In this document: piece by piece, positions 15,218 through 23,593 of the stretch | How the letters are laid out: each line of letters opens with the position of its first letter | How positions within the stretch are numbered: position 1 is the stretch's first letter | Origin: Proteobacteria bacterium ST_bin14 | GTDB taxonomy: Bacteria > Pseudomonadota > Alphaproteobacteria > Sphingomonadales > Sphingomonadaceae | Assembly (NCBI GenBank): GCA_002083655.1 | Contig: MSXR01000004.1 | Coordinates: forward strand, 62,001-126,000 | DNA length: 64,000 bases | Direction of reading: 5' to 3' | Notes under the pieces: generated by a model | Told to the model about the DNA's origin: nothing | Database searches by the model: none | The model's input: only the letters and a program-made list of their open reading frames with translations | Made by a program: the position numbers and the translations under genes

Positions 15218-17035
15218 ATGAAGCATGACATCTCTCGGCGAAGCGTCCTTGGCAGTCTTGGTCTTGGGGCATCGCTGCTCGCCACACCCGCATGGGCGCG
15301 TGGCCAGAATATGCATGCCGGGCATGGGGGACATGGCGGCGGGAGTGGGGGCAAAAAGCTGATCCCGGCGGGTTTCGACGAAGTGTCTGGCGATGTCATC
15401 AATCTCAGCATCGGTGCCGGCCACCGGATTATCGAAGGGCGGCGTGGTCCCGGCGTTGCGGTGAATGGCAGCGTGCCGGGTCCGCTGATCCGGCTGAGGG
15501 AAGGGCAAAATATCCGCCTGAACGTCATCAACACGCTTGATGTGGATAGCTCGGTTCACTGGCACGGGCTGCTGGTGCCGTTCCAATATGATGGCGTGCC
15601 GGGCATCAGCTTCCCTGGCATTTCCCCCGGCCAGACGTTTGCTTACGAATTTGCGGTCCGGCAATCCGGCACCTATTGGTATCACAGCCATTCCGGGCTG
15701 CAGGAGCAATCCGGGCACTATGGGCCGATGATCATCGAGCCGCGTGGCGGAGACAAGGTCCGCGTCGACCGCGACTATATCCTGCTGCTCAGCGAATTCA
15801 CCACGCTCGACCCGCATTTTATCATGAAACGGCTGCGCACGGGCGGGGGCTATTTCAACTATCGCCAGAATACGCTGACCGATGACTATCCGATGTCAGC
15901 CGAGGAACGGCGGATGTGGGGCAAAATGCGGATGATGCCCACCGATATCGCCGATATTGGCGCGCCCACCTATCGTTTCCTCGCCAACGGGCGCGGGCCG
16001 TCTGAGGGGATGGAGTATCTGTTTCGCCCGGGTGAACGGGTGCGGCTGCGCATCATCAACGGATCGTCGCAAAGTTTTTTCAATGTCCGCATTCCCGGCC
16101 TGTCGATGACGGTGGTGGCAAGTGATGGTCAGCCGGTGCGCCCGGTTGAGGTTGATGAATTCCAGATCGGCACGGCCGAAACCTATGATGTGATCGTCGA
16201 GCCCGGCGCCGGTGTGGGCGCGGCGGCGGCCTATAGCATCGTCGCTGAATCGATGGAGCGGTCGGGCATGGCGCTGGCGACGCTGGCCAGCGCGCCGGGC
16301 GCGCGCGCTGCTGTGCCTGCGCTGCGGGCACCGCCCGTTCTTACCATGGGTGACATGGGGATGAATCACGGCGGTCGTATGAATAACGGCGCAATGGACC
16401 ATGGCTCAATGGCCCATGGCAGCGCGCCTTCGGCCAAAGCCAGTCCGGACATGGCGATGAGCATGGACGGCATGAAGATGCGCGATACCACACTGTTGCC
16501 CCCCGATGTCGCGATCGGGCCGGGCATCGACATGGTATCGATGGCACCGGTCGACAAAATGGACGATCCGGGCCTGGGGCTGCGCGACGTGCAGCACCGG
16601 GTTTTGAACTACGCCATGCTGGCCGCGCGCGATCCGCATACCGAGGTGCGCGAGCCTTCGCGGCTGCTGGAGCTTCATCTGACCGGCAATATGGAACGCT
16701 ATATGTGGTCGTTTGATGGGCGCATGTATTCGGCGGTCAGCGATATCCCCATTCGTTTCGCCTGGAACGAACGCGTCCGGGTAAAGCTCATCAACAATAC
16801 GATGATGGCGCATCCCATCCACCTGCACGGCATGTTCTTTGAAATGGTCAATGGCCAGCCCGCCGCGTCGCAGCCCCGCAAAAACACCATGATCGTTCAA
16901 CCCGGTGCCAGCGCGCAGTTTGATCTCACCGCGAATGAACCCGGCGACTGGGCGTTTCATTGCCATCTCCTCTACCACATGCACGGCGGGATGATGCAGA
17001 CGGTGACCGTTGCGGGGCCAGGAGCAGTGACGTAA
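15218..17035 (+). CDS. copA: Copper resistance multicopper oxidase CopA
   Basis: This periplasmic multicopper oxidase probably oxidises Cu(I) and contributes to copper tolerance. The ATG at 15218 opens a twin-arginine signal (SRRSVLGSLGLG) cut near residue 27, so export is folded through Tat. The copper sites are HWHGLLVPF and YHSHSGLQEQ in the first domain, and HPIHLHGMFFEMV and HCHLLYHMHGGM at the C terminus. A Met/His-rich insert sits at about residues 370-425 (MGDMGMNHGGRM, MDHGSMAHG, MAMSMDGMKM). AAGGA lies 11 bases upstream of the start. The stop overlaps the copB start in TAATG. Length 605 residues is normal. Confidence 0.95.
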   Translation: MKHDISRRSVLGSLGLGASLLATPAWARGQNMHAGHGGHGGGSGGKKLIPAGFDEVSGDVINLSIGAGHRIIEGRRGPGVAVNGSVPGPLIRLREGQNIRLNVINTLDVDSSVHWHGLLVPFQYDGVPGISFPGISPGQTFAYEFAVRQSGTYWYHSHSGLQEQSGHYGPMIIEPRGGDKVRVDRDYILLLSEFTTLDPHFIMKRLRTGGGYFNYRQNTLTDDYPMSAEERRMWGKMRMMPTDIADIGAPTYRFLANGRGPSEGMEYLFRPGERVRLRIINGSSQSFFNVRIPGLSMTVVASDGQPVRPVEVDEFQIGTAETYDVIVEPGAGVGAAAAYSIVAESMERSGMALATLASAPGARAAVPALRAPPVLTMGDMGMNHGGRMNNGAMDHGSMAHGSAPSAKASPDMAMSMDGMKMRDTTLLPPDVAIGPGIDMVSMAPVDKMDDPGLGLRDVQHRVLNYAMLAARDPHTEVREPSRLLELHLTGNMERYMWSFDGRMYSAVSDIPIRFAWNERVRVKLINNTMMAHPIHLHGMFFEMVNGQPAASQPRKNTMIVQPGASAQFDLTANEPGDWAFHCHLLYHMHGGMMQTVTVAGPGAVT

Positions 17036-18099
17036 TGCGCACGGCCTTGCGGGGTGCCGCAACGGCGGTTGCGGTGTCGTTTACAGCGCCTGCACTGGCG
17101 CAGGATCATGGCGGGCACGCGGCGCACGCTGCGCACGGGGCGCCAAAGCCGGCGAGCCAGGCTGCTGCGGCCCCGGTTAGTGATCCGCATGCCGGCCATG
17201 CCATGCCGCCCCCGCAACCCGTGCAGCCGCCACCACAGTCTGATCCGCATGCGGGCCATCCCATGCCAGCCGCGCAAGCAACGGTATCTGCCGGCGCCGA
17301 TGCCATGACGGGTGTTGATCACGGCGAAGCCGCTGCGCCGTCCCCGGGCCCCGAAATGGAAACCCCGCCGCCGCCTGAGACAGGCAGCGGGCCGCCCCGC
17401 GCGGCCGATGCGATTTGGGGTGCAGATGCGATGCGCCCATCGCGTCGCGAATTGCAGAAAATGCACGGCGACTACCCGCTTCTATGGCTTCAGGCGGATC
17501 GCTTTGAAACGCAAATCGGCGATGGCGCTGACGGCTATCTGTGGGACGTGCAGGGTTATTATGGCGGCCCGACAAATCGTTTCTGGTTCAAGAGCGAAGG
17601 CGAGGGAGGGTTCGGTAAGCAGATCGACGACGCCGAGTTTCAAGTGCTTTACGCGCAGGCGATTGCGCCGTTTTTTGATGTGCAGGCAGGATTGCGGCAC
17701 GACGTTGCCGGACCGGACACGACCTATGCTGTGCTTGGGATACAGGGCCTTGCGCCCTATATGTTTGAACTCGATGCCGCCCTGTTCCTGTCGCACCGCG
17801 GGGACCTTACCGCCCGCGTGGAGGCTGAGCTTGACCAGCGGATCACCCAGCGCCTGATCGTGCAGCCGCGTGCCGAGCTTAACCTTGCGGCGCAAGACGT
17901 ACCGCAACTCGGCATTGGTGCGGGGCTCGACAGCATCGAGATCGGGGTTCGGCTCCGCTATGAAATTGTTCGGGAATTCGCACCCTATATTGGTGTGGAA
18001 CAGCAATGGCGCACTGGCCGCGGGGCAGGCTATGCGCGCGCCGCCGGGGATGGCCCCAGCGCGACCAGGTTCATTATCGGCGTGCGGTTGTGGCTTTGA
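17035..18099 (+). CDS. copB: Copper resistance protein CopB (outer membrane)
   Basis: This 354-residue protein has a signal peptide ending ALAQ. A His/Met/Pro-rich linker of about 100 residues follows, in which DPHAGHAMPP and DPHAGHPMPA repeat. From about residue 125 the protein is a CopB/PcoB-type barrel (LLWLQADRFETQIGDGADGYLWDVQGYYGG, NRFWFKSEGEG, VQAGLRHDVAG, FIIGVRLWL), with an aromatic-hydrophobic end. It is translationally coupled to copA. In Pseudomonas and E. coli the homologue is an outer-membrane partner of the oxidase. The linker probably binds copper. Confidence 0.92.
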   Translation: MRTALRGAATAVAVSFTAPALAQDHGGHAAHAAHGAPKPASQAAAAPVSDPHAGHAMPPPQPVQPPPQSDPHAGHPMPAAQATVSAGADAMTGVDHGEAAAPSPGPEMETPPPPETGSGPPRAADAIWGADAMRPSRRELQKMHGDYPLLWLQADRFETQIGDGADGYLWDVQGYYGGPTNRFWFKSEGEGGFGKQIDDAEFQVLYAQAIAPFFDVQAGLRHDVAGPDTTYAVLGIQGLAPYMFELDAALFLSHRGDLTARVEAELDQRITQRLIVQPRAELNLAAQDVPQLGIGAGLDSIEIGVRLRYEIVREFAPYIGVEQQWRTGRGAGYARAAGDGPSATRFIIGVRLWL

Positions 18100-18128
18100 T
18101 TCCGGTATATTTTGAAAGGAGCGATTAC

Positions 18129-18521
18129 ATGCGTTCACATTTTCCGTTCGCCACCCTGATTGCGCCGGCGCTATCGGCTTTGTTGGCACCAACAGCGGCT
18201 GTTGCGCAGGCGCGCGTTGTCGCCTCTACCCCTGTTGAGGGCGCCACAGTTGCGCGGCCGCGCACGGTCGCGCTAACATTCAGCGAGGCGATGTTGCCGC
18301 CCAGCGTGGCGACCAGCATTGTGATGACCGCAATGCCCGGCATGGCTGATCACCCGCCGATGACGATCCGCAATTTTCAATCAGCATGGTCGAACGAGAA
18401 TCGCACCATCACGCTCACGCTGCGTCAGCCGTTGGTGATCGGTTCCTATGATTTGCGGTGGCAGGCGGCGGCCGCAGACGGCCGCCGGATGACCGGGAAG
18501 ATTAGTTTTTCGGTTAAATGA
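18129..18521 (+). CDS. copC: CopC-like periplasmic copper protein lacking the usual Cu(II) histidines
   Basis: This 130-residue protein has a signal peptide (ALLAPTAAVAQ) and the CopC beta-sandwich (STPVEGATVARPRTVALTFSEAM). The Met-rich Cu(I) loop is present (MTAMPGMADHPPM). In well-studied CopC the mature N-terminal His and a second His in the C-terminal D-x-H motif bind Cu(II). Here the mature end reads ARVVAS and the C-terminal motif is DGRRMTG, so both His positions are replaced. A Cu(I)-only role is inferred. No copD follows. The ATG at 18129 has AAAGGAG upstream. Confidence 0.85.
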   Translation: MRSHFPFATLIAPALSALLAPTAAVAQARVVASTPVEGATVARPRTVALTFSEAMLPPSVATSIVMTAMPGMADHPPMTIRNFQSAWSNENRTITLTLRQPLVIGSYDLRWQAAAADGRRMTGKISFSVK

Positions 18522-18705
18522 ACGGGTGAAGCTGGCGGCATGCGCATGGCGCTCCGCTTTGCCGAACATACGTCAAACACCCGGCTGGTAAGCGGCGCGC
18601 AGGCACCCCGCACGCGGCACTGGCCGTTGCATGCGCGCGCGTCTGTGCTTGCTCGCGCGGCTTGCGGCGATTAGGTTCGCGCTTCGTTCCGTTGAAAGGC
18701 TGGCT

Positions 18706-20103
18706 GTGGACCCGTTGGTAATCATCTTTGTGTTGGTGTTGCTGGTCTTGGGGCTGGGAATCGGCTGGGTGCTGGGCGGGCGCGGCGCGGCGCAGGCGCG
18801 GGCTGAGCGTGATACCCGTACCGAAGAGTTTCGGCGCGCCATCACCGATCTGGCCGGCGCAGAGGAGCGCGCCAAGGGCGTCGCCAGCCTGGCCGCATCG
18901 CTGGAACAGGTGCGCGAGGAGCGCGATGCAGCACGAACCGATCTTGCCACGCTGAAGGCGCAGGCCGGGGCTTTCGAGCAGCGGCTGGCCGAACTGCGCG
19001 AGGCCAAGGAGATGATGGCGGCGCAATTTGCCGATGTCTCCAACCGGCTGCTGAGCGAGGCGCAGGAGAATTTCCTGAAGCGCGCCGATGAACGCTTCAA
19101 GCAATCGGAGGAAACGGCGGGGCAAAATCTGCGGTCGATGCTGCAACCGGTCAGCGACCGGCTGACGCGCTATGAGGAAACGGTGAAGCAGGTTGAGGTT
19201 GATCGCAGCAGTGCGTTTGATCAGTTGAAGGGCCAGCTGGAGGGGCTGCGGATCGGCCAGGAAAAGGTGTCGAGCGAGGCGGCAAAGCTGGTCAATTCGC
19301 TGCGCAATGCGCCCAAATCGCGCGGGCGCTGGGGCGAGCAGCAGTTGAAAAACGTGCTGGAGACGTGCGGGCTGGCCGAACATACCGACTTCCAGACCGA
19401 AGTGAGCGTTGCGGGCGGCGATGATGAAGGCGGGCGGCTGCGCCCCGACGCCATCGTGCGCGTGCCGGGCGGTCGGGCGCTGGTGATCGACGCAAAGGTG
19501 TCGCTCAACGCCTATCAGGATGCGTTTGGCGCGGTGGATGAGGCAGAGCGACTAAAGGGGCTGGCGCTCCACGCTGCATCGATGCGGGCGCATGTGAATG
19601 GCTTGGGTAATAAAGCCTATTGGAGCCAGTTCGCCGATGCGCCCGATTATGTGATCATGTTCGTGCCGGGTGAGCACTTCCTGTCGGCGGCGCTGGAGCA
19701 TGATCCGACGCTGTGGGATTTCGCGTTTGAAAAGCGCGTGCTGCTGGCGACCCCCACCAATCTAATCGCCATCGCGCGCACTGTATCGGCGGTGTGGCGG
19801 CAGGAAAAACTCGCCAAGGAAGCGCGCCAGATCGGCGAGCTCGGCAAGGAGCTGTATGATCGGCTGGCCAAGGCGGCGGGCGATTTGCGCAAGGTGGGCG
19901 GCGGGCTGACCAGCGCGGTGAATAACTACAACAGCTTCGTCTCAAGCTTCGAAAGCCGCGCGCTGGTGACCGCCCGCAAATTCCGCGACCTGAACATAGA
20001 GGCCGGCGCGCGCGACATCGAAGAAGTCCCCCCGGTGGAGGCACTCGCCCGGTACGGCGATGCGCTGCCGCTGATCGAGGACCTGGGTGAGGCGGTGGAG
20101 TAG
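18706..20103 (+). CDS. rmuC: DNA recombination protein RmuC
   Basis: RmuC proteins have a PD-(D/E)XK-like nuclease core and limit inversions at inverted repeats. One N-terminal transmembrane helix (PLVIIFVLVLLVLGLGIGW) is followed by a long Ala/Glu/Arg-rich coiled coil to about residue 200. The conserved core then carries RGRWGEQQLKNVLE, LRPDAIVRVPGGRALVIDAKVSL, DYVIMFVPGEHFL and ATPTNLIAIARTV. The GTG at 18706 with GAAAGG upstream is preferred over a start 75 bases earlier because it places the membrane helix at the N terminus. Length is 465 residues. Confidence 0.9.
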   Translation: MDPLVIIFVLVLLVLGLGIGWVLGGRGAAQARAERDTRTEEFRRAITDLAGAEERAKGVASLAASLEQVREERDAARTDLATLKAQAGAFEQRLAELREAKEMMAAQFADVSNRLLSEAQENFLKRADERFKQSEETAGQNLRSMLQPVSDRLTRYEETVKQVEVDRSSAFDQLKGQLEGLRIGQEKVSSEAAKLVNSLRNAPKSRGRWGEQQLKNVLETCGLAEHTDFQTEVSVAGGDDEGGRLRPDAIVRVPGGRALVIDAKVSLNAYQDAFGAVDEAERLKGLALHAASMRAHVNGLGNKAYWSQFADAPDYVIMFVPGEHFLSAALEHDPTLWDFAFEKRVLLATPTNLIAIARTVSAVWRQEKLAKEARQIGELGKELYDRLAKAAGDLRKVGGGLTSAVNNYNSFVSSFESRALVTARKFRDLNIEAGARDIEEVPPVEALARYGDALPLIEDLGEAVE

Positions 20104-20134
20104 CGCTTCACGAGTGCCCCTTCTCGAAAGAGGC

Positions 20135-20166
20135 GGCCCCCGCAGCGCATTTACGCTACAGGGGCC
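20135..20166. terminator. Possible bidirectional terminator or hairpin between rmuC and the small secreted gene
   Basis: GGCCCC (20135-20140) and GGGGCC (20161-20166) flank a loop containing GCG...CGC. The two flanking genes converge here. There is no T run, so intrinsic termination is only a guess. Confidence 0.35.
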
Positions 20167-20184
20167 CGCGCTCAGTTGGGTGAA

Positions 20185-20445
20185 TTACTTGACGATGATT
20201 GTAACGCCCTGCGCTGCCCAGCCTTCGCGGGTGAGGCACATCGTAACGGTTTTGCGCGTTTCACGGTCCTTGGACGGCATGCAAAGCTTGCTGCTGTCGT
20301 CCTTTAGGGCGCGGGCGGAAACAGTAATCGTTTCGGGCTTGGGTTCTTTGGGCGCGGCGAGGGCAGGGTAGGCGGTGGCGCTCAGCGCAAGGCCGAGCAA
20401 GGTAGCGCGAACGATCAAGCGTGCAGGGGAAGAAGCGGGTGACAT
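20185..20445 (-). CDS. Small secreted protein of unknown function
   Basis: This is an 86-residue protein. The ATG at 20445 has AAGGA about 10 bases upstream and opens a signal peptide that ends in the run ALAAP. The mature part is about 55 residues and contains two cysteines (KLCMPSKD and TMCLTREGW), likely one disulphide. The words LCMPS and CLTREGWAAQG recur in small sphingomonad secreted proteins I have a faint memory of, but I cannot name the family. The next 211 bases upstream are AT-rich with no gene. Confidence 0.7.
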   Translation of the reverse strand: MSPASSPARLIVRATLLGLALSATAYPALAAPKEPKPETITVSARALKDDSSKLCMPSKDRETRKTVTMCLTREGWAAQGVTIIVK

Positions 20446-20656
20446 GGGCGGGATATCCTTATGCGGTGTAACACAGGCGAGCAAAAGGCCTGCAGCTGTA
20501 CTACTGCAGTAATGATGCCAAACACTTAAGTGTCTGATATATATACGATGTGGAGGATTTTGATCTAGCTCTGCCGATGCAGCCATGCCAATGATCGGCG
20601 CATTTTGCGACATTATCGTACATTTGGAACGGAAATATCAAAAGCACCCGCGCGCG

Positions 20657-21451
20657 TTATCGCCGCCCCAGCACCTCATACGCCATCACGGCTGTCGCCA
20701 CTGCCGCGTTGAGGCTGTCGGCCTTGCCCAGCATCGGGATTTTGACGAGCAGGTCGCACGCCGCCGCATAGTCATCGGGCATGCCCTGCGCTTCGTTGCC
20801 GGTCAGCAGGAAGGTGGGTTTGGTGTAGGTCGCGGCGCGGTAATTGGTGTCGGTATCCAGGCTAAGGCCCACCAGCTGCCCCGGCCCGGCGCGCAGCCAG
20901 GGGAGGAATTCGGGCCATTCGCACTGCACCACTGGCACCGTGAACAGCGCCCCCATGCTCGCGCGCACCGCCTCTAGCGAGAACGGGTCAACACAGTCGC
21001 CGATCAGGATAAGCCCGCCTGCACCCACCGCATCACCGGTGCGCAAGATGGTGCCCAGATTGCCGGGATCGCGCAGCCGTTCGGCCACCAGCCAGATATC
21101 CGCACTCGCCCGGTCAAGCGAGGCCAGCGCGCGCGAAAATTCGGCAAACACGCCCACGACCGCCTGCGGGTTATCCTTGCCCGATAATTTCGACAGGATG
21201 TCTGGCACCGTCTCAATCGCCTCGCCGCCGTTCGCCTCAACATCGGCGATCAGCGCGCGGACCAGCGGGTGATCAGCACTGTCGCGCGCATAGAAAAGAT
21301 AGTGCGGCAGCCGCCCGGTCTCGCGCGCCTCAGTAAGGATGCGCAGCCCCTCGGCCAGAAACAGCCCTTCCTCGCGGCGATGGCGCTTGTCGCGAAGGTT
21401 GCGGATTCGCTTGATCAGCGGGTTGGAATAGGCGGTAATTTCACGCGGCAT
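20657..21451 (-). CDS. TrmH/SpoU family RNA 2'-O-methyltransferase
   Basis: This 264-residue enzyme has the SpoU/TrmH knotted fold. The N-terminal substrate-binding part contains NPLIKRIRNLRDKRHRREEGLFLAEG. The catalytic part shows ERLRDPGNLGTILRTGDAVGAGG, LIGDCVDPFSLEAVRASMGALF and KIPMLGKADSLNAAVATAVMAYE, the three SpoU motifs. It is most like the RlmB/TsnR side of the family, so the target is probably rRNA, but the exact nucleotide cannot be told. It follows ptsH by 8 bases and is likely in the same transcript. Confidence 0.88.
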   Translation of the reverse strand: MPREITAYSNPLIKRIRNLRDKRHRREEGLFLAEGLRILTEARETGRLPHYLFYARDSADHPLVRALIADVEANGGEAIETVPDILSKLSGKDNPQAVVGVFAEFSRALASLDRASADIWLVAERLRDPGNLGTILRTGDAVGAGGLILIGDCVDPFSLEAVRASMGALFTVPVVQCEWPEFLPWLRAGPGQLVGLSLDTDTNYRAATYTKPTFLLTGNEAQGMPDDYAAACDLLVKIPMLGKADSLNAAVATAVMAYEVLGRR

Positions 21452-21459
21452 TGGCGGGG

Positions 21460-21732
21460 TTAATCCTCGCCGAACTTGGCCTCGACCAGCTCGGCCAGTG
21501 CATCAACGGTGGCCTGCGCGCCTTCGCCTTCGGCGCTGATCGTAATGTGATCGCCCATCGCCGCGCCCAGCATCATCAGTCCCATGATCGACGTGCCGGT
21601 AACCGGCGAACCATCCTTCACGACCGCGACTTCAACCGGCTGCGCTGACGCCAGCGTAACGAACTTCGCGCTCGCCCGGGCGTGCAGGCCGCGACGATTG
21701 GTAATGGTAACGGTGCGGGCAATTTTGGTCAC
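21460..21732 (-). CDS. ptsH: HPr family phosphocarrier protein (PTS-Ntr type)
   Basis: This 90-residue protein accepts phosphate on His17 (RRGLHARASAKF) and has Ser48 (TSIMGLMMLGAAMG), the site used by HprK. It overlaps the EIIA gene by 4 bases. There is no enzyme I, IIB or IIC nearby, so a regulatory phosphorelay rather than sugar transport is expected. Some would name it npr or ptsO. Confidence 0.92.
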   Translation of the reverse strand: MTKIARTVTITNRRGLHARASAKFVTLASAQPVEVAVVKDGSPVTGTSIMGLMMLGAAMGDHITISAEGEGAQATVDALAELVEAKFGED

Positions 21733-22136
21733 GCTGCGGCTTCGCCCAACACTTCGGACGCAACCGAGATATATTTACGCCCCGCTTCCCGCGCGGCGGC
21801 GACGGCATCGTTAACCTTCATCGATTTGCGCGCACCTTCCAGGCGGATCAGCATGGGCAGGTTAATGCCCGCGATCACTTCTACCCGGCCCGTTTCCATC
21901 AGCGAGATGGCCAGATTAGACGGCGTGCCGCCAAACAAATCGGTCAGCACAATCACGCCCTGGCCGGTTTCCACTTCGGTAATGGCGGCGGCAATGTCTG
22001 CGCGCCGGCCCTCCATATCATCCTCTGGACCGATCGAAATCGTGGCAATGCGCTCCTGCTTGCCGACGACGTGTTCCATCGCCGTCACAAATTCCTCGGC
22101 CAGACGGCCATGGGTAACGAGTACCAGCCCGATCAT
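21729..22136 (-). CDS. PTS mannose-family EIIA domain protein
   Basis: This 135-residue protein is a stand-alone EIIA-Man domain. The phosphorylated residue should be His9 (GLVLVTHGRLAEEF). Further signatures are LTDLFGGTPSNLA and GINLPMLIRLE. In Alphaproteobacteria such proteins (EIIA-Man, ManX/PtsM) take phosphate from HPr and act as regulators. It lies between rapZ and ptsH with a 51-base gap on the upstream side. Confidence 0.92.
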   Translation of the reverse strand: MIGLVLVTHGRLAEEFVTAMEHVVGKQERIATISIGPEDDMEGRRADIAAAITEVETGQGVIVLTDLFGGTPSNLAISLMETGRVEVIAGINLPMLIRLEGARKSMKVNDAVAAAREAGRKYISVASEVLGEAAA

Positions 22137-22187
22137 CGCCGCCCGATCACTTCAGCATAATCCCCGTTTTCACCATATCTGTGGCCG

Positions 22188-23114
22188 TCATACGATCACC
22201 GGTATCGTCGGCGCGCCTTCAAGCGCGTCCTGCGATGCCGCCGCCAAATCGCGGTGCGTAACCGTGGGCGAAAATCCCGCGCCGTGCAACTGCTTCGCCA
22301 TGCGTTCGGCAACATGCACTGATCTGTGCCTCCCCCCGGTACAGCCGAACGCTATGGTAACATAGGATTTTCCTTCGGCGCGGTAGCGTGGCAGCAATAA
22401 CAGGATCAACGCATCAATTGCGGCCATGGCGGCATCATAGGCCGGATCGGCGGCGACATAGGCGCTCACGTCTGCGTCAAGGCCGGTGCCGGGGCGCAGC
22501 GCATCGTCCCAGTGCGGGTTGCGCAGAAAACGCATGTCGAGCACCAGATCGGCATTGCGCGGCAGCCCGCGCGCAAAGCCGAACGACATGACCGATAATG
22601 TGGGTGCGCCCAGGCCGTCGCGCCCAAAACTGGCGCGAATCTGTTGCGCCAGCGCGTTGCTCGACAGATCGGTCGTATCGATCAGCCGATTCGCCCAGCG
22701 CCGCAGCGGGGCCAGCAGCTCACGCTCGCGCGCGATGCCGTCCGATGCTGGCCGATCCAGCGCCAGCGGGTGCCGCCGCCGCGTTTCCGAATAGCGCCGT
22801 TCCAGCTCGCCGCCCGCGCAATCGAGGAACAGCGTGCCAATGTCATGCCCGTGATCGGCCTGGAGCTTTTTGATGCGTTTGACGATCTTGTCGGGATCAA
22901 AGCCGCGCGTTTGTGCGCCGATGCCAATTGCTAGCGGTCGATCATCTTCGCCTGATCCTGCCGGCAATTCGGTCGATAACAGCCGATCGAGCAGCAGCAG
23001 CGGCAGATTATCCACCACTTCCCAGCCCAAATCCTCCAGCGTTTTCAGCGTGGTCGATTTGCCTGCGCCCGACATGCCGGTAACCAGCAGGATATGCTTG
23101 GGTGACGGGGTCAT
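22188..23114 (-). CDS. rapZ: RNase adapter / nucleotide-binding protein RapZ
   Basis: RapZ (YvcJ) is a P-loop protein that in E. coli delivers the small RNA GlmZ to RNase E. Walker A is GMSGAGKST at residues 13-21. Later signatures are LFLDCAGGELERRYSETRRRH, FGFARGLPRNADLVLDMRFL and, at the C terminus, YVTIAFGCTGGRHRSVHVAE, which holds the RNA- and ligand-binding surface. Length 308 is slightly above the usual 284-290. It overlaps hprK by 4 bases. Confidence 0.93.
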   Translation of the reverse strand: MTPSPKHILLVTGMSGAGKSTTLKTLEDLGWEVVDNLPLLLLDRLLSTELPAGSGEDDRPLAIGIGAQTRGFDPDKIVKRIKKLQADHGHDIGTLFLDCAGGELERRYSETRRRHPLALDRPASDGIARERELLAPLRRWANRLIDTTDLSSNALAQQIRASFGRDGLGAPTLSVMSFGFARGLPRNADLVLDMRFLRNPHWDDALRPGTGLDADVSAYVAADPAYDAAMAAIDALILLLLPRYRAEGKSYVTIAFGCTGGRHRSVHVAERMAKQLHGAGFSPTVTHRDLAAASQDALEGAPTIPVIV

Positions 23115-23548
23115 GGCGTGGATGACGCAAGGCGCTTCAGCGCCAGCTCAACCTTGATCGGGACGGATGCGTCATGCCCGTTCATCGCCACGACCGGCAC
23201 GTCGACGCCCGCGATCCGGCGCGTCTGGGGTTCGGGCGGCATCCGTTCGACTTCGTCGACCAGTTCGATCAGCAGGGAAACGGCCACCCGGTCACGATAC
23301 GGCATGTCCACTATGCCCAGCCCGCGTACCTCGATTTTACCGGCAATGGTGGCGGGCGGGGTGGCGAGCAGCTTGCGGGCAGATCGCATCAACACGGTGT
23401 AATCATCGCTGACCAGCGCTGCGCCGCGATCAATCAGCCGCAGCGCCAGATCGGATTTCCCCGCGCCGGATCGCCCCTCGATCAGCACGGCATGCTCGCC
23501 AATCGCGACGCATGATGCGTGGAGTGTTTCAGAAGAAACAATGGCCAT
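23111..23548 (-). CDS. hprK: HPr kinase/phosphorylase, short alphaproteobacterial form
   Basis: This 145-residue protein contains only the catalytic part of HprK. The P-loop is EGRSGAGKSDLALRLIDRG at about residues 24-42, followed by SDDYTVL and the HprK signature around EVRGLGIVDMP. The N-terminal domain of about 130 residues found in Firmicutes is absent, which is normal in Alphaproteobacteria. It should phosphorylate HPr at Ser48. The gene follows chvG by 45 bases and overlaps rapZ. Confidence 0.93.
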   Translation of the reverse strand: MAIVSSETLHASCVAIGEHAVLIEGRSGAGKSDLALRLIDRGAALVSDDYTVLMRSARKLLATPPATIAGKIEVRGLGIVDMPYRDRVAVSLLIELVDEVERMPPEPQTRRIAGVDVPVVAMNGHDASVPIKVELALKRLASSTP

Positions 23549-23593
23549 TACGGCTCCTGATCCAAAGCGTGCGAAGGTCGAAAGCGTACTAAA

